From Apium graveolens (taxonomy: Eukaryota > Streptophyta > Magnoliopsida > Apiales > Apiaceae): DNA of 64,000 bases. Positions 34,038 through 45,400 of this stretch are shown piece by piece. The number at the start of each line of letters is the position of its first letter. The stretch's first letter is position 1. A model generated the notes under the pieces. It made no database searches and had not been told where the DNA came from. It worked only from the letters and a program-made list of their open reading frames with translations. The translations under genes were made by a program, and so were the position numbers. The stretch is from NCBI RefSeq assembly GCF_009905375.1, contig NC_133653.1:84732079-84796078 (forward strand), written 5' to 3'.

Positions 34038-34735
34038 TCACTTATAATTTGATGATACAACTAGTGTAAAATGAATATCATATGAAAGACTTAACTCTCT
34101 CTTTTCTTTAAATGTGTATGCCTCCACTACCTCAGGAACTTTGTCATTATGTGGATCTACAAAGTCCTTTACGAACCTTCGCTCAGTCTTATCCAATATC
34201 GTTGATACCATAAAAATCTTACATATGCAATTTATCAACACCAGTACGTGCAGGGTTATTCACCAATTTAGACAGCGGCCACTGCAATTTATACAGAAAG
34301 AACTCTATCATTTCTCTAATTATCTTCTCATTAAAACACATGATAGACGACAGTTTTTCGAACAAGAACATAATCTCATTATAAGAAAAAGTAAAGCTTC
34401 TAAATAACTCACATCTAGAATCCCAAGATCAAACCCCATTTCCTTGATTTTCAATGCAACATTATAGAATATGTAATGTGGCTGGCCTAACACTTTACCA
34501 TAACAAGTTAAAAGTTTTAAAATCCGGGAATGAGGCACCTCAATTGAACGCAACAATTCTAAATTTGGAGAAATTTTTTTTGAAACGGAATACGTTAGAA
34601 TAACTAGGTTACCTTTGATAACAACAAATGAATTTGATTAGCTACCAGTTAAAGAATCGATCAAATTGAAGGAAGGTATTAGCTACTTCTCAAGTCTTAA
34701 AACTTCACGTGTACAAATCTGAAAATTTGGGATTC
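34038..34735 (-). pseudogene. mTERF family protein pseudogene fragment
   Basis: Minus strand carries mTERF-type repeats: SVSKKISPNLELLRSIEVPH (about 34605-34530), then SRILKLLTCYGKVLGQPHY and KIKEMGFDLGILDVSYLEAL; after a frame change EFFLYKLQWPLSKLVNNP (near 34300); and a C-terminal piece ILDKTERRFVKDFVDPHNDK...VPEVVEAY (to 34038). Plant mTERF proteins bind nucleic acid in mitochondria or plastids and control transcription or splicing. The three pieces lie in different frames with stops between them, and the N-terminus is missing. An alternative is a gene with unrecognised introns, but most plant mTERF genes are intronless. It is the only host-gene-like sequence seen in the window. Confidence 0.7.
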
Positions 34736-35104
34736 TCATTCATATTTTAAAAATAGATAATAAAAGAGAAAAGAAAAGCGATATATAAATCAAATTAGAG
34801 TGAAAGTTGCTCTTTGTCGTGACCAAAAATTAAATATAGCATGGAACTCTCATTAATTTTAGCATTAGATACTAAAACTTGAAGCACGTACCCGCTCCTC
34901 TGTGAGCTATATAGCTCAAAACATTTTCCCTACTTACAAAATAAACATGCCTTGACCCAATTTACTTCATAAAAAACCCACCATTACAATAATTTTCCTT
35001 TCTTACATAACCTTTAAAAAACTGAAACTGAATCTTCCAAACAACAAACATCTAGATTATTAAGTTGGGTCAATGTCTTGAACAAAGTTATTACATGCTC
35101 ATTT
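34736..35104. other. AT-rich flank between mTERF relic and element K
   Basis: No feature recognised. Ends in TCTTA, the left copy of the K target duplication (35105-35109). Confidence 0.5.
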
Positions 35105-35183
35105 TCTTATGTTAGGAATATGTCGTAGACTTGATGATATGCTACAAAAACACCTTAGTAGACTTGACTAAGTGTATTTTTAG

Positions 35184-35220
35184 CTTTCAACGGATAATGT
35201 ACTCTGTCATCCGTTGAAAG
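35184..35220 (+). promoter_or_regulatory. Perfect inverted repeat of the ATCCGTTGAA motif in the K LTR
   Basis: CTTTCAACGGAT (35184-35195) and ATCCGTTGAAAG (35209-35220) are perfect complements around a 13-nt loop. In the 3' LTR both arms have decayed (CTTTTAATGGAT, ATCCGTTAAAG). Confidence 0.75.
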
Positions 35221-35409
35221 AGTAGCTTATGCTTAAATAAGTTTTGGTAGCACATTCCTGCATATTGTAATGCCTTAGAGAACTAGAAGTTGTAGGATAT
35301 TCTAAGTCATGTTGACTACTAGATTGATATGCAAAATAGGTTGGCTAATTGTAAATATTAGATGCCTCGTAATCTTACATAAATGAAATAGAGTTAACTA
35401 CTATGAAGA

Positions 35410-35545
35410 TACTCTCAACGGATGTTCTACAAAGATTTCAACGGATGATCAACTAGAGTTTTAACGGATGATCAACTAGACTCTCAGTGGATAATCCAAC
35501 AAAGTTTCAACGGATGATCCAACAGAGTTTCAACGGATGATCAAA
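35410..35545 (+). promoter_or_regulatory. Six-unit array of AACGGATGATC with exact 23-bp period, K 5' LTR
   Basis: Core AACGGAT (one unit AGTGGAT) begins at 35417, 35440, 35463, 35486, 35509 and 35532: a strict 23-bp period, near two helical turns. Units read TTTCAACGGATGATCAAC with variable linkers. It lies about 220 bp upstream of the LTR TATA box. CCGTTG on the other strand fits the MYB consensus CNGTTR, and AACGG is the core of plant MSA (three-repeat MYB) sites; binding is inference. Confidence 0.85.
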
Positions 35546-35764
35546 TTCAAAAAGCAGTTGATAGTGACTTGACAGCCACATGGGTTGATTATATGCAAAG
35601 GGAATGTGGAAGCTTGTTAACAGGTTTTAGAGAACAAAGAAGCATTTACACTTCCATGATAACTTGAAGAAATACAAAGATGTCGGATGGAGAAATGGAG
35701 CAGCATGTAATCAGACTAAGACACTTTTGTCTTAATAGTTTGTCTTTTTATCATATAACTTGAT

Positions 35765-35776
35765 GATATATAAACC
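35765..35776 (+). promoter_or_regulatory. TATA box of the K LTR promoter
   Basis: GATATATAAACC, the best TATA match in the LTR, also kept in the 3' LTR (about 47797-47808). Confidence 0.7.
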
Positions 35777-36136
35777 AAGAGTAGCAAGTTGAAAATTATG
35801 CAAACAAGAACTGAGCAATAGAAAAATCTGTATCTGTTAAGAATTTCTATGTTCTAAGCGTATCATACTTGTAAGCAGATTTGTGCATTTTTGCATCATA
35901 GAGTTCTCATCAATATATATATCTCTGGTGGGTAAGTTCAATCCACCAGAAAATTTTTAATCCGTGTGTTTAATTACTTTGTGTTTGAATACTTCTATAT
36001 TTTCATTTTGTATTTTTGCATATTCAAACACTGATATATTTATATTTGTGAGAAGTTCTTAAAATTGAAAAGAAATTAAGAATTACATTCAACCCCCCTT
36101 CTATAATTTTAGTTGTTAGATTATTTGGGAATAACG

Positions 36137-36155
36137 ATTAGTATTAGAGCAAGTT
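36137..36155 (+). other. Primer binding site of K, mutated
   Basis: ATTAGTATTAGAGCAAG, compared with the TTGGTATCAGAGC standard for initiator Met-tRNA. Two or three changes reduce complementarity and suggest loss of function after insertion. Confidence 0.75.
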
Positions 36156-36196
36156 TTTGACACACTAAGAGTTTAAAGATCAAGGCAACTAACAAG

Positions 36197-38590
36197 ATGA
36201 GCAGGAAGGATGTTGGAGTGAAGATTTCGTTCTTGGATAAAGACAATTATCACCATTGGAAGGTGAAAATGCATCTGCATCTAATCTCTCAAGATGGAAG
36301 GTATGTTGATTGCATTGAGAAAGGCCCTTATGTTCCTCGAAGAGCTACTACAGATGCTGATGGTGCTGTAGGCAATGAGAAAATTGTTCCAAAGCCATGA
36401 GCAGAATGGACAGATGAAAATATTGAGCAAATATATAAAGATAAAAAGGCCATGAATATTTTATTCAATGGTCTTGATGGAGATATGTTTAATAATATCA
36501 TCAATTGCAAAACTGCTAAGAATATTTGGGATATAATTCAAATATATATGATGGAACTGAACAAGTGAGGGAAAACAAGATGCAACTTTTAATCCAGCAG
36601 TATGAGAACTTTCATTGTGAAGACAATGAATCCTTAAGTAACATCTTGAATAGATTTAAATAATAACTGAATGCTCTGAAGCTGCATGGAAGGGTCTATC
36701 AGAGAAAAGATTCAAACCTGAAGTTCCTTAGATCTCTACCAAAAGAATAGAAGCCTATGACTGTCTCTCTCAGAAATTCATAAGATTACAAGGAGTTCAC
36801 CTTGGAAAGACTGTATGTGATTCTAAAAACTTATGAACTTGAGTTAGAACAAGATGAGCAAATAGAGAAAGGAAGGAAGAAGGGAGGATCTATAGCACTG
36901 GTAGCTGAGCAAGAGAGAGGGAAAGAAATGAAGGTTGAAGTTGTGGAATATGTACCAAGCTCTAGGGTTTGTGAAGGCAAAGGAAAGGGGCTAGTGGCTG
37001 AGCATAAAGATCATCTTAGTCAAGATGAAATGGAAAATATAGATGAACATCTAGCTTTTCTGTTAAGAAGGTTTGTCAAGCTCAAATTCAAGAAGAATTT
37101 TGAAGCAACTAGGACAAATAGAAACATGGTGGATAATTCCAAATTCAAGTGTTTCAAATGTGGCTTCAGTGGTCATTTTGCAAGTGAATGCAGAAAGCCT
37201 GATTCTGAGAAAAAGAAGTTTGAGCCTGTGGATTACAAAAAGAAGTACTTTGAACTGCTCAAACAAAAGGAGAGGGCTTTCTTGACTCAGGAAAATGACT
37301 GGGCTGCTGATGGGATAGATGAAGATGAAGAAACCAGCTTTGTCAACCTAGCCCTGATGGTTAAATTAGATAAATCAGAAGTTAGTTTTTCCAGCAATCA
37401 AGTAATCACCACTAACCTAGCACATCTTTCTAAAGATGAGTGTAATGATGCTATAAATTACATGTCCACGGAGTTATATCATTTGCGTGTTAAACTTAAA
37501 TCAGTCACCAAAGCGAACACAAGAATTAAAGATAATAATCTGTTTTTAAGTGAGAGAAATGCTGTGTTAGAAACTCAATTTATTGAGTTTGAGAAACTGA
37601 AATTAGAGTGTAGAATTGCTAAGGAGGAATTGACTGAATCCTTAAAGAAAGAGGAGATTTTAAGAAAGCAACTTGAGCGAGAACATGAGGTAATTAAGGC
37701 TTGGAAATCATCTAGAGATGTCCATACTCAAATTACCAAAGTTCAAGGTATAGAGTCTTTCTGTGAGGAAGCCTGGAAAAAGAGTAAAGAGAAACTGGAT
37801 CCTAGTTTGGTAGAAGGACTTTCAACGGATATGGATTCAACAGATAATGAAGATTATCCGTCAAAAGATAAAAAGATTCATTCGTCAAAAGAAAAAGAAC
37901 CACATCCATTGAGTGAAAGAAAGCCAGTTAGAAAAGTCAAGCTAGCTAAATTAAATGAAAAATATGGATCAGTTTCCAAGAACTTTGTCACAGGAGAAAC
38001 AAGTCAAGTCAAGGAAAACAAGAGAGCTGATGTAGGACATCTGCCAATTAAGCAATCGAATGACAGATTGGAGAGAATTGAGCCTAAAGCAGACTCAAAA
38101 AGGAAAAACAATAGTAATGGAAAAGTGGGTATTAACAAACATAATAACTACACACATGACAAATATGCTCCTAGAAAAATATGTGTTAAGTGTGGTAGTG
38201 TTAATCACTTGTCTGTTAATTGCAAATCTGTTATGCCTACATCCATGTCTACACTTCCCTCATTTCCCAACATGCCTACATTGCCTTTGAATTTCATTCC
38301 TGTTATGCCTGCGCATAATCTGAATGCACAATTTACCCATTTGCACAAAATCCCTACTATGCTGTATTTAATATGCCTCAAATGCTATTTAGCATGCCTT
38401 CCTGGAATAACTTATTTGCACAAAGTATGCCATTTTATTTTAACCAACATGTGCATGATAACTCTGCTGTGATGAATGGTTTTCAAAGCCCTACTCTAAT
38501 GACTAAGGTTGAATCTCAGTCACCTAAGTTAAATGAGGAAAAGCTTAAGAAACCTAAAAAGAAGGCTAACAAAGCAGGACCCAAGGAGAC
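36197..38590 (+). pseudogene. Gag of K
   Basis: ATG at 36197 (MSRKDVGVKISFLDKDNYHHW). The N-terminal gag domain continues in broken frames to 36800, then a frame stays open from 36802 to 38472. This long part has two CX2CX4HX4C zinc knuckles (CFKCGFSGHFASEC near 37155, CVKCGSVNHLSVNC near 38185) separated by a coiled-coil region, and a Met/Pro/Phe-rich tail. It ends near TWVPKLT (38600), the usual Copia link to protease. Stop at 36398 and several frameshifts. ATCCGTTGAA-like motifs lie inside (37821, 37855). Confidence 0.85.
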
Positions 38591-39165
38591 TTGGGTACCA
38601 AAATTAACTTGATTCGATTTTGTTGTATGCAGGGAAACAGAAAGAATCTATGGTATCTAGATAGTGGTTGCTCAAGGCACATGACTGGAGATTCTACCCT
38701 ACTCACTGAGTTTAAGGAGAGAGCTGGCCCTAGTATTACTTTTGGAGATGACAGCAAAGGGTATACAATGGGATATGGCTTGATTTTAATAGACAATGTC
38801 ATCATTGAAGAAGTTTCTCTAGTGGATAGACTCAAACACAGTCTCTTGAGTGTCATCCAACTATGTGACAAGGGCAACTCAGTAACATTCAATTCTGAGG
38901 CCTGTGTTGTGATAAACAAGAAACACAACAAAGTGGTTCTCACTGGAGTGAGAAAAGGAAATTTGTATCTAGCTGACTTCAACTCATCAATTGCAAATTT
39001 TATTACTTGTCTTTTCAGCAAAGGAAGTCAAGATGAAAGTCGGCTGTGGCACAAGAAACTGTCCCATATAAACTTCAAGACTATGAATGAATTAGTCAGG
39101 AAAGATCTTGTCATATGCATTCATCAAGTTAAGTTCTCAAAGGATGGACTGTGTAATGCCTGTTA
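38591..39165 (+). pseudogene. Protease and pre-integrase domain of K
   Basis: WYLDSGCSRHMTG (active-site Asp near 38663), then FGDDSKGYTMGYG and the zinc-binding LWHKKLSHIN...GLCNAC that opens integrase. This stretch is open. The TAA at 39164-39166 interrupts the zinc domain end. Confidence 0.88.
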
Positions 39166-39860
39166 AAAGGGAAAGCATATCAAGGCATCATTCAAGAAGA
39201 AGCTTGAATCTATAATTGAAGAACCTCTATAACTTCTGCATATGGACTTATTTGGACCAATCAATGCATTGTCAATCTCAAAGAAAAGATATTTCCTAGT
39301 GATTGTTGATGATTCTCAAAGTTCACTTGGACATATTTTCTCAAATATAAAGATGAAGCTAGTGAAATCATTATAAATCATATAAAACAAGTCAACAATC
39401 ATCCTGATCTCAAAGTTAGAAGAATTAGGAGTGGCAATGGAACTGAGTTCAAGAATTCTGTTATGAGGTTGTTTTGTGAAGAAAATGGAATCATGCATGA
39501 GTTTTCAGCAGCAAGAACCCCAAAATAAAATGGAGTGGTGGAAAGGAAGAACAGATCTCTTATTGAAGCTGCCAGAACAATGCTAGAAGAATCAAAGTTA
39601 CCAACATACTTTTGGGCAGAGATTTAAATACTGCATGCTACACTCAGAATATTTTTTTTGGTCAATCAAGCAAAATGCATGACTCCCTATCAATTGTTCA
39701 AGAACAAGAAGCCAACACTGAACTTTCTTCATGTCTTTGGCTGCAAATGCTATATTCTAAGGAATTAAATAGAACAACATAGAAAGTTTGATGCCAAAGT
39801 AGATGAATGCATCTTTGTTGGGTATGCAGTTGGAGAGGCATACAGAGTCTACAATCTAAG
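39166..39860 (+). pseudogene. Integrase core of K
   Basis: HMDLFGPINA (first catalytic Asp, near 39240), SGNGTEFKN (second, near 39435) and NGVVERKNRSLIEAARTM (third catalytic residue Glu, near 39545). The codon before NG is a stop (expected CAA), and two frameshifts occur near 39310 and 39625. The C-terminal KFDAKVDECIFVGYAVGEAY follows. Confidence 0.85.
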
Positions 39861-39864
39861 AACC

Positions 39865-40560
39865 GACATTGTTATGGAATCTGTACATGTTGTGTTTGAT
39901 GATAAGAAGATCGAAGGACTGCAAGATGAAGGTTTCCATGAAAGCCTCAAATTCAACAATGTTGAGATGAACTGTGATGAAAGTGATGATGAAAGTTATC
40001 AAGAAATAATCTCTAAGGATAATGCAGAAAAGTCAATAACAAATGAAGTACGTAATTATACATCCATCAAAAGACCAAGTGCATCATCCGTTGAAAGACA
40101 AACTGCATCATCCATCGAAAGGAAAAGATCAACATCCGTTGAGCCATCAATAGGAGTTGAAATCCTTTTAGATCACACAGTGAAACAACCCCGTCTTCAA
40201 GTAAAAGATCCACAAACTTAGGGGGATTTTCTTCTAATAAAAACTCAGTCACATATCAAGACAACTTTGAGGCCTCTTTATCTAGAGCTAATATACCTTA
40301 ACAAAGAAAATGGAATAGAGATCAACTATTTGAAATAATTATTGGTGATGCATCTTCAAGAGTGCAAACAAGGAAATCAACTCAAGAAGAATGTCTATAT
40401 AACAGCTTTTTATCTCAGGAAGAACCTAAAAAGGTAGAAGAAGATTTGTTAGATCCTGGTTAGGTTTTAGCTATGCAGAAGGAGCTAAACCAATTTAAAA
40501 GGAATAAAGTCTAGAAACTGGTACCCAAGCCTAAAGACAAAGTCCTATTGACACCAAATA
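39865..40560 (+). pseudogene. Linker between integrase and RT of K, with imperfect peptide repeat
   Basis: Acidic, Ser-rich linker. Residues SASSVERQTASSIERKR and TSVEPS are short repeats encoded by ATCATCCGTTGAAAG-type DNA at about 40083-40145. The repeat is therefore a coding copy of the same motif as in the LTR. It joins RT after a stop-rich stretch. Confidence 0.7.
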
Positions 40561-41933
40561 GGTCTTCGGAAATAAGATGGATGAAAATGGCATAGTAGTC
40601 AGGAACAAAGCTAGATTGGTTGCTAAGGGCTATTGTCAACAAGAAGGAATAGATTTCGATGAGACATTTGCTCATGTTGCAAGAATTGAAGCCATCAGAA
40701 TCTTTCTAGCCTATGTAGCCCATGCCAATTTCAAGGTCTATCAAATAGATGTTAAAAGTGCATTTCTGAATGGAGATTTGGAGGAAGAAGTCTATGCCAG
40801 TCAGCCTCCTGGTTTTGAAGACCCCAACTTTTCAGATTATGTCTACTATCTATTGAAAGCTCTGTATGGTTTGAAACAAGCACCTAGGACCTGGTATGAT
40901 ACTTTGTCAAAGTTCCTTTTAGAAAATCACTTCACAAGAGGTATTATTGATAAAACTCTTTTCTTTAGAAAATTTAATGGCTCTAGTATATTTGTTCAGA
41001 TTTATGTAGATTATATTATATCTGGCTCTACAGATGAAAAACTTTGCAAAAAGTTTGCCAAATTGATGCAAAGTAAATATGAAATGAGCATGATGGGAGA
41101 ACTAAATTACTTTCTTGGTTTACAAGTTAAGCAAGTTAGTGATAGAATGTTCATTAGTCAAACCAAATATATTTATGATCTTTTAAAGAAGTTTGACCTA
41201 ATGGATTGCACATCTGCAAAAACCTCCCATGACCACTGCTACTAAACTTGAATTAAACACTACTGAAAAGTATGTGGAAATTTCAAGTTATAGAGACATG
41301 GTTGGCTCACTTTTATATTTAACAGTTAGTAGGCCAGATATAATGTTTGCTACTTGTCTTTGTGCTAGATTTCAAGCTGGTCCTAGAGAATCTCATTTAG
41401 TAGCTATTAAGAGAATTTTTAGATATCTCAAAGGAACACTAAGACCTGGAATTTGGTATCCTTATCTAATTGGTTATTCAGATGCAGATTATGCAGGTTG
41501 TAAAATTGATTGAAAAAGTACAACAGGAACCTGTCAATTTCTAGGAAACAAGTTGGTGTCCTGGTTTAGTAAGAAATAAAATTCAATCTCTACTTCTACA
41601 GTTGAGGCTGAATATATTGCTGCTGACAATTATTTTGCACAAATTTTATGGATAAAAAATCAATTATTGGATTATGGTCTACAAGTGGACAAGATTCCAA
41701 TCTTCCGTGACAACAAAAGTTCCATTGCCATTACTGAAAATCCTGTGCAGCATTCAAGGACAAAGCATATTGACATTAAGTACCACTTCGTTCGAGAACA
41801 TGTCATGAATGGTACTGTGAAGCTCCATTTTGTTCCAAGTGAGAAGCAACTTGTAGACATCTTTACCAAACCACTTGATGAGTCCACCTTCACTAGGTTG
41901 GTAAGTGAGTTAGGTATGCTTAATTATTCTTAA
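40561..41933 (+). pseudogene. Reverse transcriptase and RNase H of K
   Basis: [41 protein letters not shown] and the catalytic box, which reads YVDY instead of YVDD (last residue at 41012-41014), a change that should abolish activity. After a frameshift near 41225 the RNase H follows: GYSDADYAGCKID (near 41475), VEAEYIAAD near 41605, FRDNKSSIAITENPVQHSRT and VDIFTKPLDESTF, ending at 41933. Stops at about 41513 and 41579. Confidence 0.88.
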
Positions 41934-42020
41934 AATAATTTGATGTCTAAGCAATTTGTATTGCAGCTAGAATAAAATTTAATTTTTAAGATGAAATTTT
42001 GGCTAAGTCAAAATTAACAT

Positions 42021-42222
42021 CTTGATGGATGTTCATTATCTGTTGAAAATGAATATCCGTTGAATTTCATTATCTGTTGAAAATCAAATATTTTTCTGGG
42101 TAATTTACATCTCGACGGATGTCTATTTAATCTATATCCGTTGAATTGCTTTCATCATAGCCGTTAATTATATTCCTTATCCGTTGAAATTACTTACAGT
42201 CTATAAGTATATCTCGATGGAT
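42021..42222 (+). promoter_or_regulatory. Nine ATCCGTTGAA-like motifs in both orientations upstream of the K internal promoter
   Basis: Forward copies (ATC(C/T)GTTGAA) at 42038, 42055, 42072, 42135 and 42179, a weaker one (GCCGTTAAT) at 42160; reverse copies (CT(C/T)GA(C/T)GGAT) at 42021, 42111 and 42213. Same core as the LTR array but without fixed spacing. They lie 110-310 bp upstream of the internal TATA box. Confidence 0.8.
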
Positions 42223-42330
42223 AATTTCTAGAACTTCTATAGTTTGTTTATTTTTAAATAGCTATTTTGGGCAAATTTCATTGGGTACTTTACTGTACCT
42301 TTTAATTTTTACTTGTTTATTTCTGAGAAA

Positions 42331-42340
42331 GTATATAAGC
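42331..42340 (+). promoter_or_regulatory. Internal TATA box for the K third ORF
   Basis: AAAGTATATAAGCCCCATTT, followed by a CT-rich leader (CTTTCTCAAAGC, CTACTCTCTCTTCATCTCC) and ACAACAATGGCACC at 42448. TATA-to-ATG distance is 116 nt, as in a compact plant promoter with a 5' UTR of about 85 nt. Confidence 0.7.
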
Positions 42341-42447
42341 CCCATTTCATTCTCTATTTTACTTTTATCTTTCTCAAAGCAATTTCTACTCTCTCTTCAT
42401 CTCCAAACCAAAACCCCTCTTTCCTGTAACTGTTTTCATTCACAACA

Positions 42448-45400
42448 ATGGCACCTGTAGTCAAGATGAATTCTCAATTTGGATTCGTGTATGAAAAGAA
42501 CAACTTTGTAGCACTGGTGAACAAGGGTATTGCTGCCTCTGAGGCCTATCACAAAATGATGGACGTCATTCAAGGCTGCAAACTGAGCTATGCAATGTTG
42601 GCATCACTAGTAATCTACTGTGATGTTGTGGAGGAGATATGGACTACAACAGTGTACAACCCCAAAGACAAAACTATTGCCTTCACTCTGAAAGGTAATG
42701 ATTACTGTTTAAATAGTGATGAAATTTAAGTTTTCTTACAATTGCCTGAAAACAATACACTAGTTCCACATATAGACATAGATGTCAGTGCCATGCTTGT
42801 TTTATGGCCTATGCTCTTAACCCTTCCAAGTTAGGTGAGGTTAGGAGGATGGGCCTTAGAAAAGAATAGAGCTTTCTCTGTAATTCCTTCATTAAGGCAT
42901 TGTCTAGTAAGATAAGCAATTTTGATGCAGTTACATAATCACTTGTTAATATGCTATATATGCTACTTAGTGATAAGTACTATAAATTTATTGAGTCTGT
43001 CATGTATGAGTTAGGTTTCAAATTAGGAGACATTAAGAAGAGAAATAAGAACATCTATTATGCTAGATTCTTTATGATGATAGCTAATCATGTTTCTAAG
43101 GATCTCTTGATTGTGAACCTAATAAATAAGCTTGATTATTGGGTCCAAGAGAAGAGAGTTATTGCTGATTTAAATAGGAAAAATCACCACAGTGAGGTTC
43201 CCCTAATCTATTTTCCAATCATGGAGGAACCTCAGGTAAGTAAGGTAAACAATTCTATCTCTACTACTTCTCAACCACCAGCTTCTTTGTAAACTTCTGT
43301 GGCAATGGCATCTGTGACAATGACCAAACATATGCCTACCTAAGCCATAAAATCAAAAGTTTCACAATCCAATTCTAAGAAACCCCACTCTAGTTCCTCT
43401 CAAAAGGGATTAGTTTCAAAAACTACTAAATCCAAAGATGGGAGTGTGAAGGGGAATAAGGTTGGTGAGGGACAGGGTGAACATCGAAGAAACCCTAAGG
43501 ATAAGGAGAGTGAGGCTTATGTGACCCAAGCCAGCCACACTACAGTTTCCCAACAGACTGTAGTGCTCAATAAGGATATAAGCTCTTTACTAGTTACATC
43601 CTCCCAAAAGGATGTGACTATTGAAACAAGCTCCCAACCAATAACACAAGCCAATAGGGGAAGGGACACAGACCAACCTCAAACCTATATTAGAAAGAAG
43701 AAATATAAACTTATGGGGGAGTCACATGGTGCACACACAGTGCCAACTGCAGTCAAAGACTCATTTACTGCACCATCTCAAAGTTAGATTTATGTGGCTC
43801 CAATAATTGTGGAGTCACGGCCAAAATCTCTCATAATTGAAACACCTCAAACACAAAATTCTCCCACAAACTCACTGGATATGAACATGATAAACACATC
43901 AAATCCTGATTCTCCATCATTAACTCTCATGGAGGATCCAAAATCCAAATCAAGTGAGCATCATTTTATAGATGATTTATTGGCTAACTTTCCATTTCTT
44001 TCTGTTCTACTAAGAAATTTGTGCATAATCTCAAATCAATCATCACAGATTCTACATTAGTTTCAACTCCTAACTCTATCATTTCTCCTCTCTCGACGGA
44101 TATTCATCATTCGTCGACTAGTGATTGTCTCTCGACGGATAAACTTAACAACAATTATCCATTGACATTCAAAACTACTATTTCGACAAATGTCACTCAT
44201 CCGTTGAAAGTCTCTACACAACTTGAAATTTCTACAAATATTACAAGTGTGGATGACCTAGTGGTTGTTCAATCACTATTAGGATTGAGGGAAGGGAGTG
44301 AACTGAGTGAGAGGCTGAGTTGCTCTTGGGAAAAAAGAGAGGAAAAAAGTGACCTAATGCATGCTATTTCTTCCAGCATGACAAAAGTGAGTGAGAGGAG
44401 TCCCACCTTAGATGGTGAAGGTGAAGGTGTGAGGGTAGGAAGCCAAGGGGAGCCCTTGATGGAACAAAAGAGAGATAATGAGAGAAATGCAGGTACCATG
44501 GAAGAATGGGAAGAGCCCATTGTCAGTGAGTTATGGGATGTCAATGAGGCAGAAAAGAAGCAGCTATTTCAGCAAGAATATCAAGCTGTTTTAAACTCTG
44601 TTTCTTTTGAAGCTGAGGCATTTACACATCCTGTTCCAGCTTATCAAATTCTAGCTGAACAAGGCAATGAAGCTGCTAAAAGGACATTAAACTTGGTGCA
44701 CACAACAGCTTCCATGCTAAGGGCCAAGGATGCAATCAACTCTCTTCCACCTACAGATGGTGATGACTTTGAGTTAGATTCTAGTGGTACATTTGGAGAT
44801 GCTTCTAACAAGGAAGCTGATGTCATGGACATAGGGGAGATGCAGGTCCTAGCTCAAGCACAATCACTCCAACCTGGATGTTTATCAAGGACTGCAGTGA
44901 CCATCATTTTAAATCAACTCTATTCCACCTTATCCATCAAACTCAAATAACTCTTCAAGCCACTACAGATGCCAAGACCAAAAGTCTTCTCCAAGCCCAT
45001 CTTGAATCTCTACATATGCACAAGATTCAATTTCTCAAACAGAGTCAAGATGTGGATGACATCAAGACAAACATTGCACAAGTCAAGAAGGAAATCAATG
45101 AAAGAATGGAGTCTAAACTTTCTGAAGCTACAATGAGAGACATTCACCAAAAAATCAGGAAGGATTATGACTTATGTAGCAAAATTGATTCTTTGGACAC
45201 TAGGCTGACAGCATTGGAAAATTCAATCACCAAGATTCATGTCAACCAAGTTCATCAGACACTCCTTCTTCAGAAATTGGTGGATGCTCAAACTTAAACT
45301 CCTGCCTTACTTGATGATAACAAAAAGGGGGAGAAAGATGCTATTGTCCAAGCTAGTAAGGGGGAGAAAGATGTGCACATACAAGTCACAAAGTAATAGT

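Larger units (their letters stand above)
35110..36136 (+). repeat. 5' LTR of K
   Basis: 1027 bp, TGTTAGGAATATG to GGGAATAACG (terminal CA changed to CG; the 3' LTR keeps ACA). U3 holds a 12-bp perfect inverted repeat and a six-unit 23-bp array, both built on ATCCGTTGAA. The TATA box GATATATAAACC lies at 35765-35776. Confidence 0.92.
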
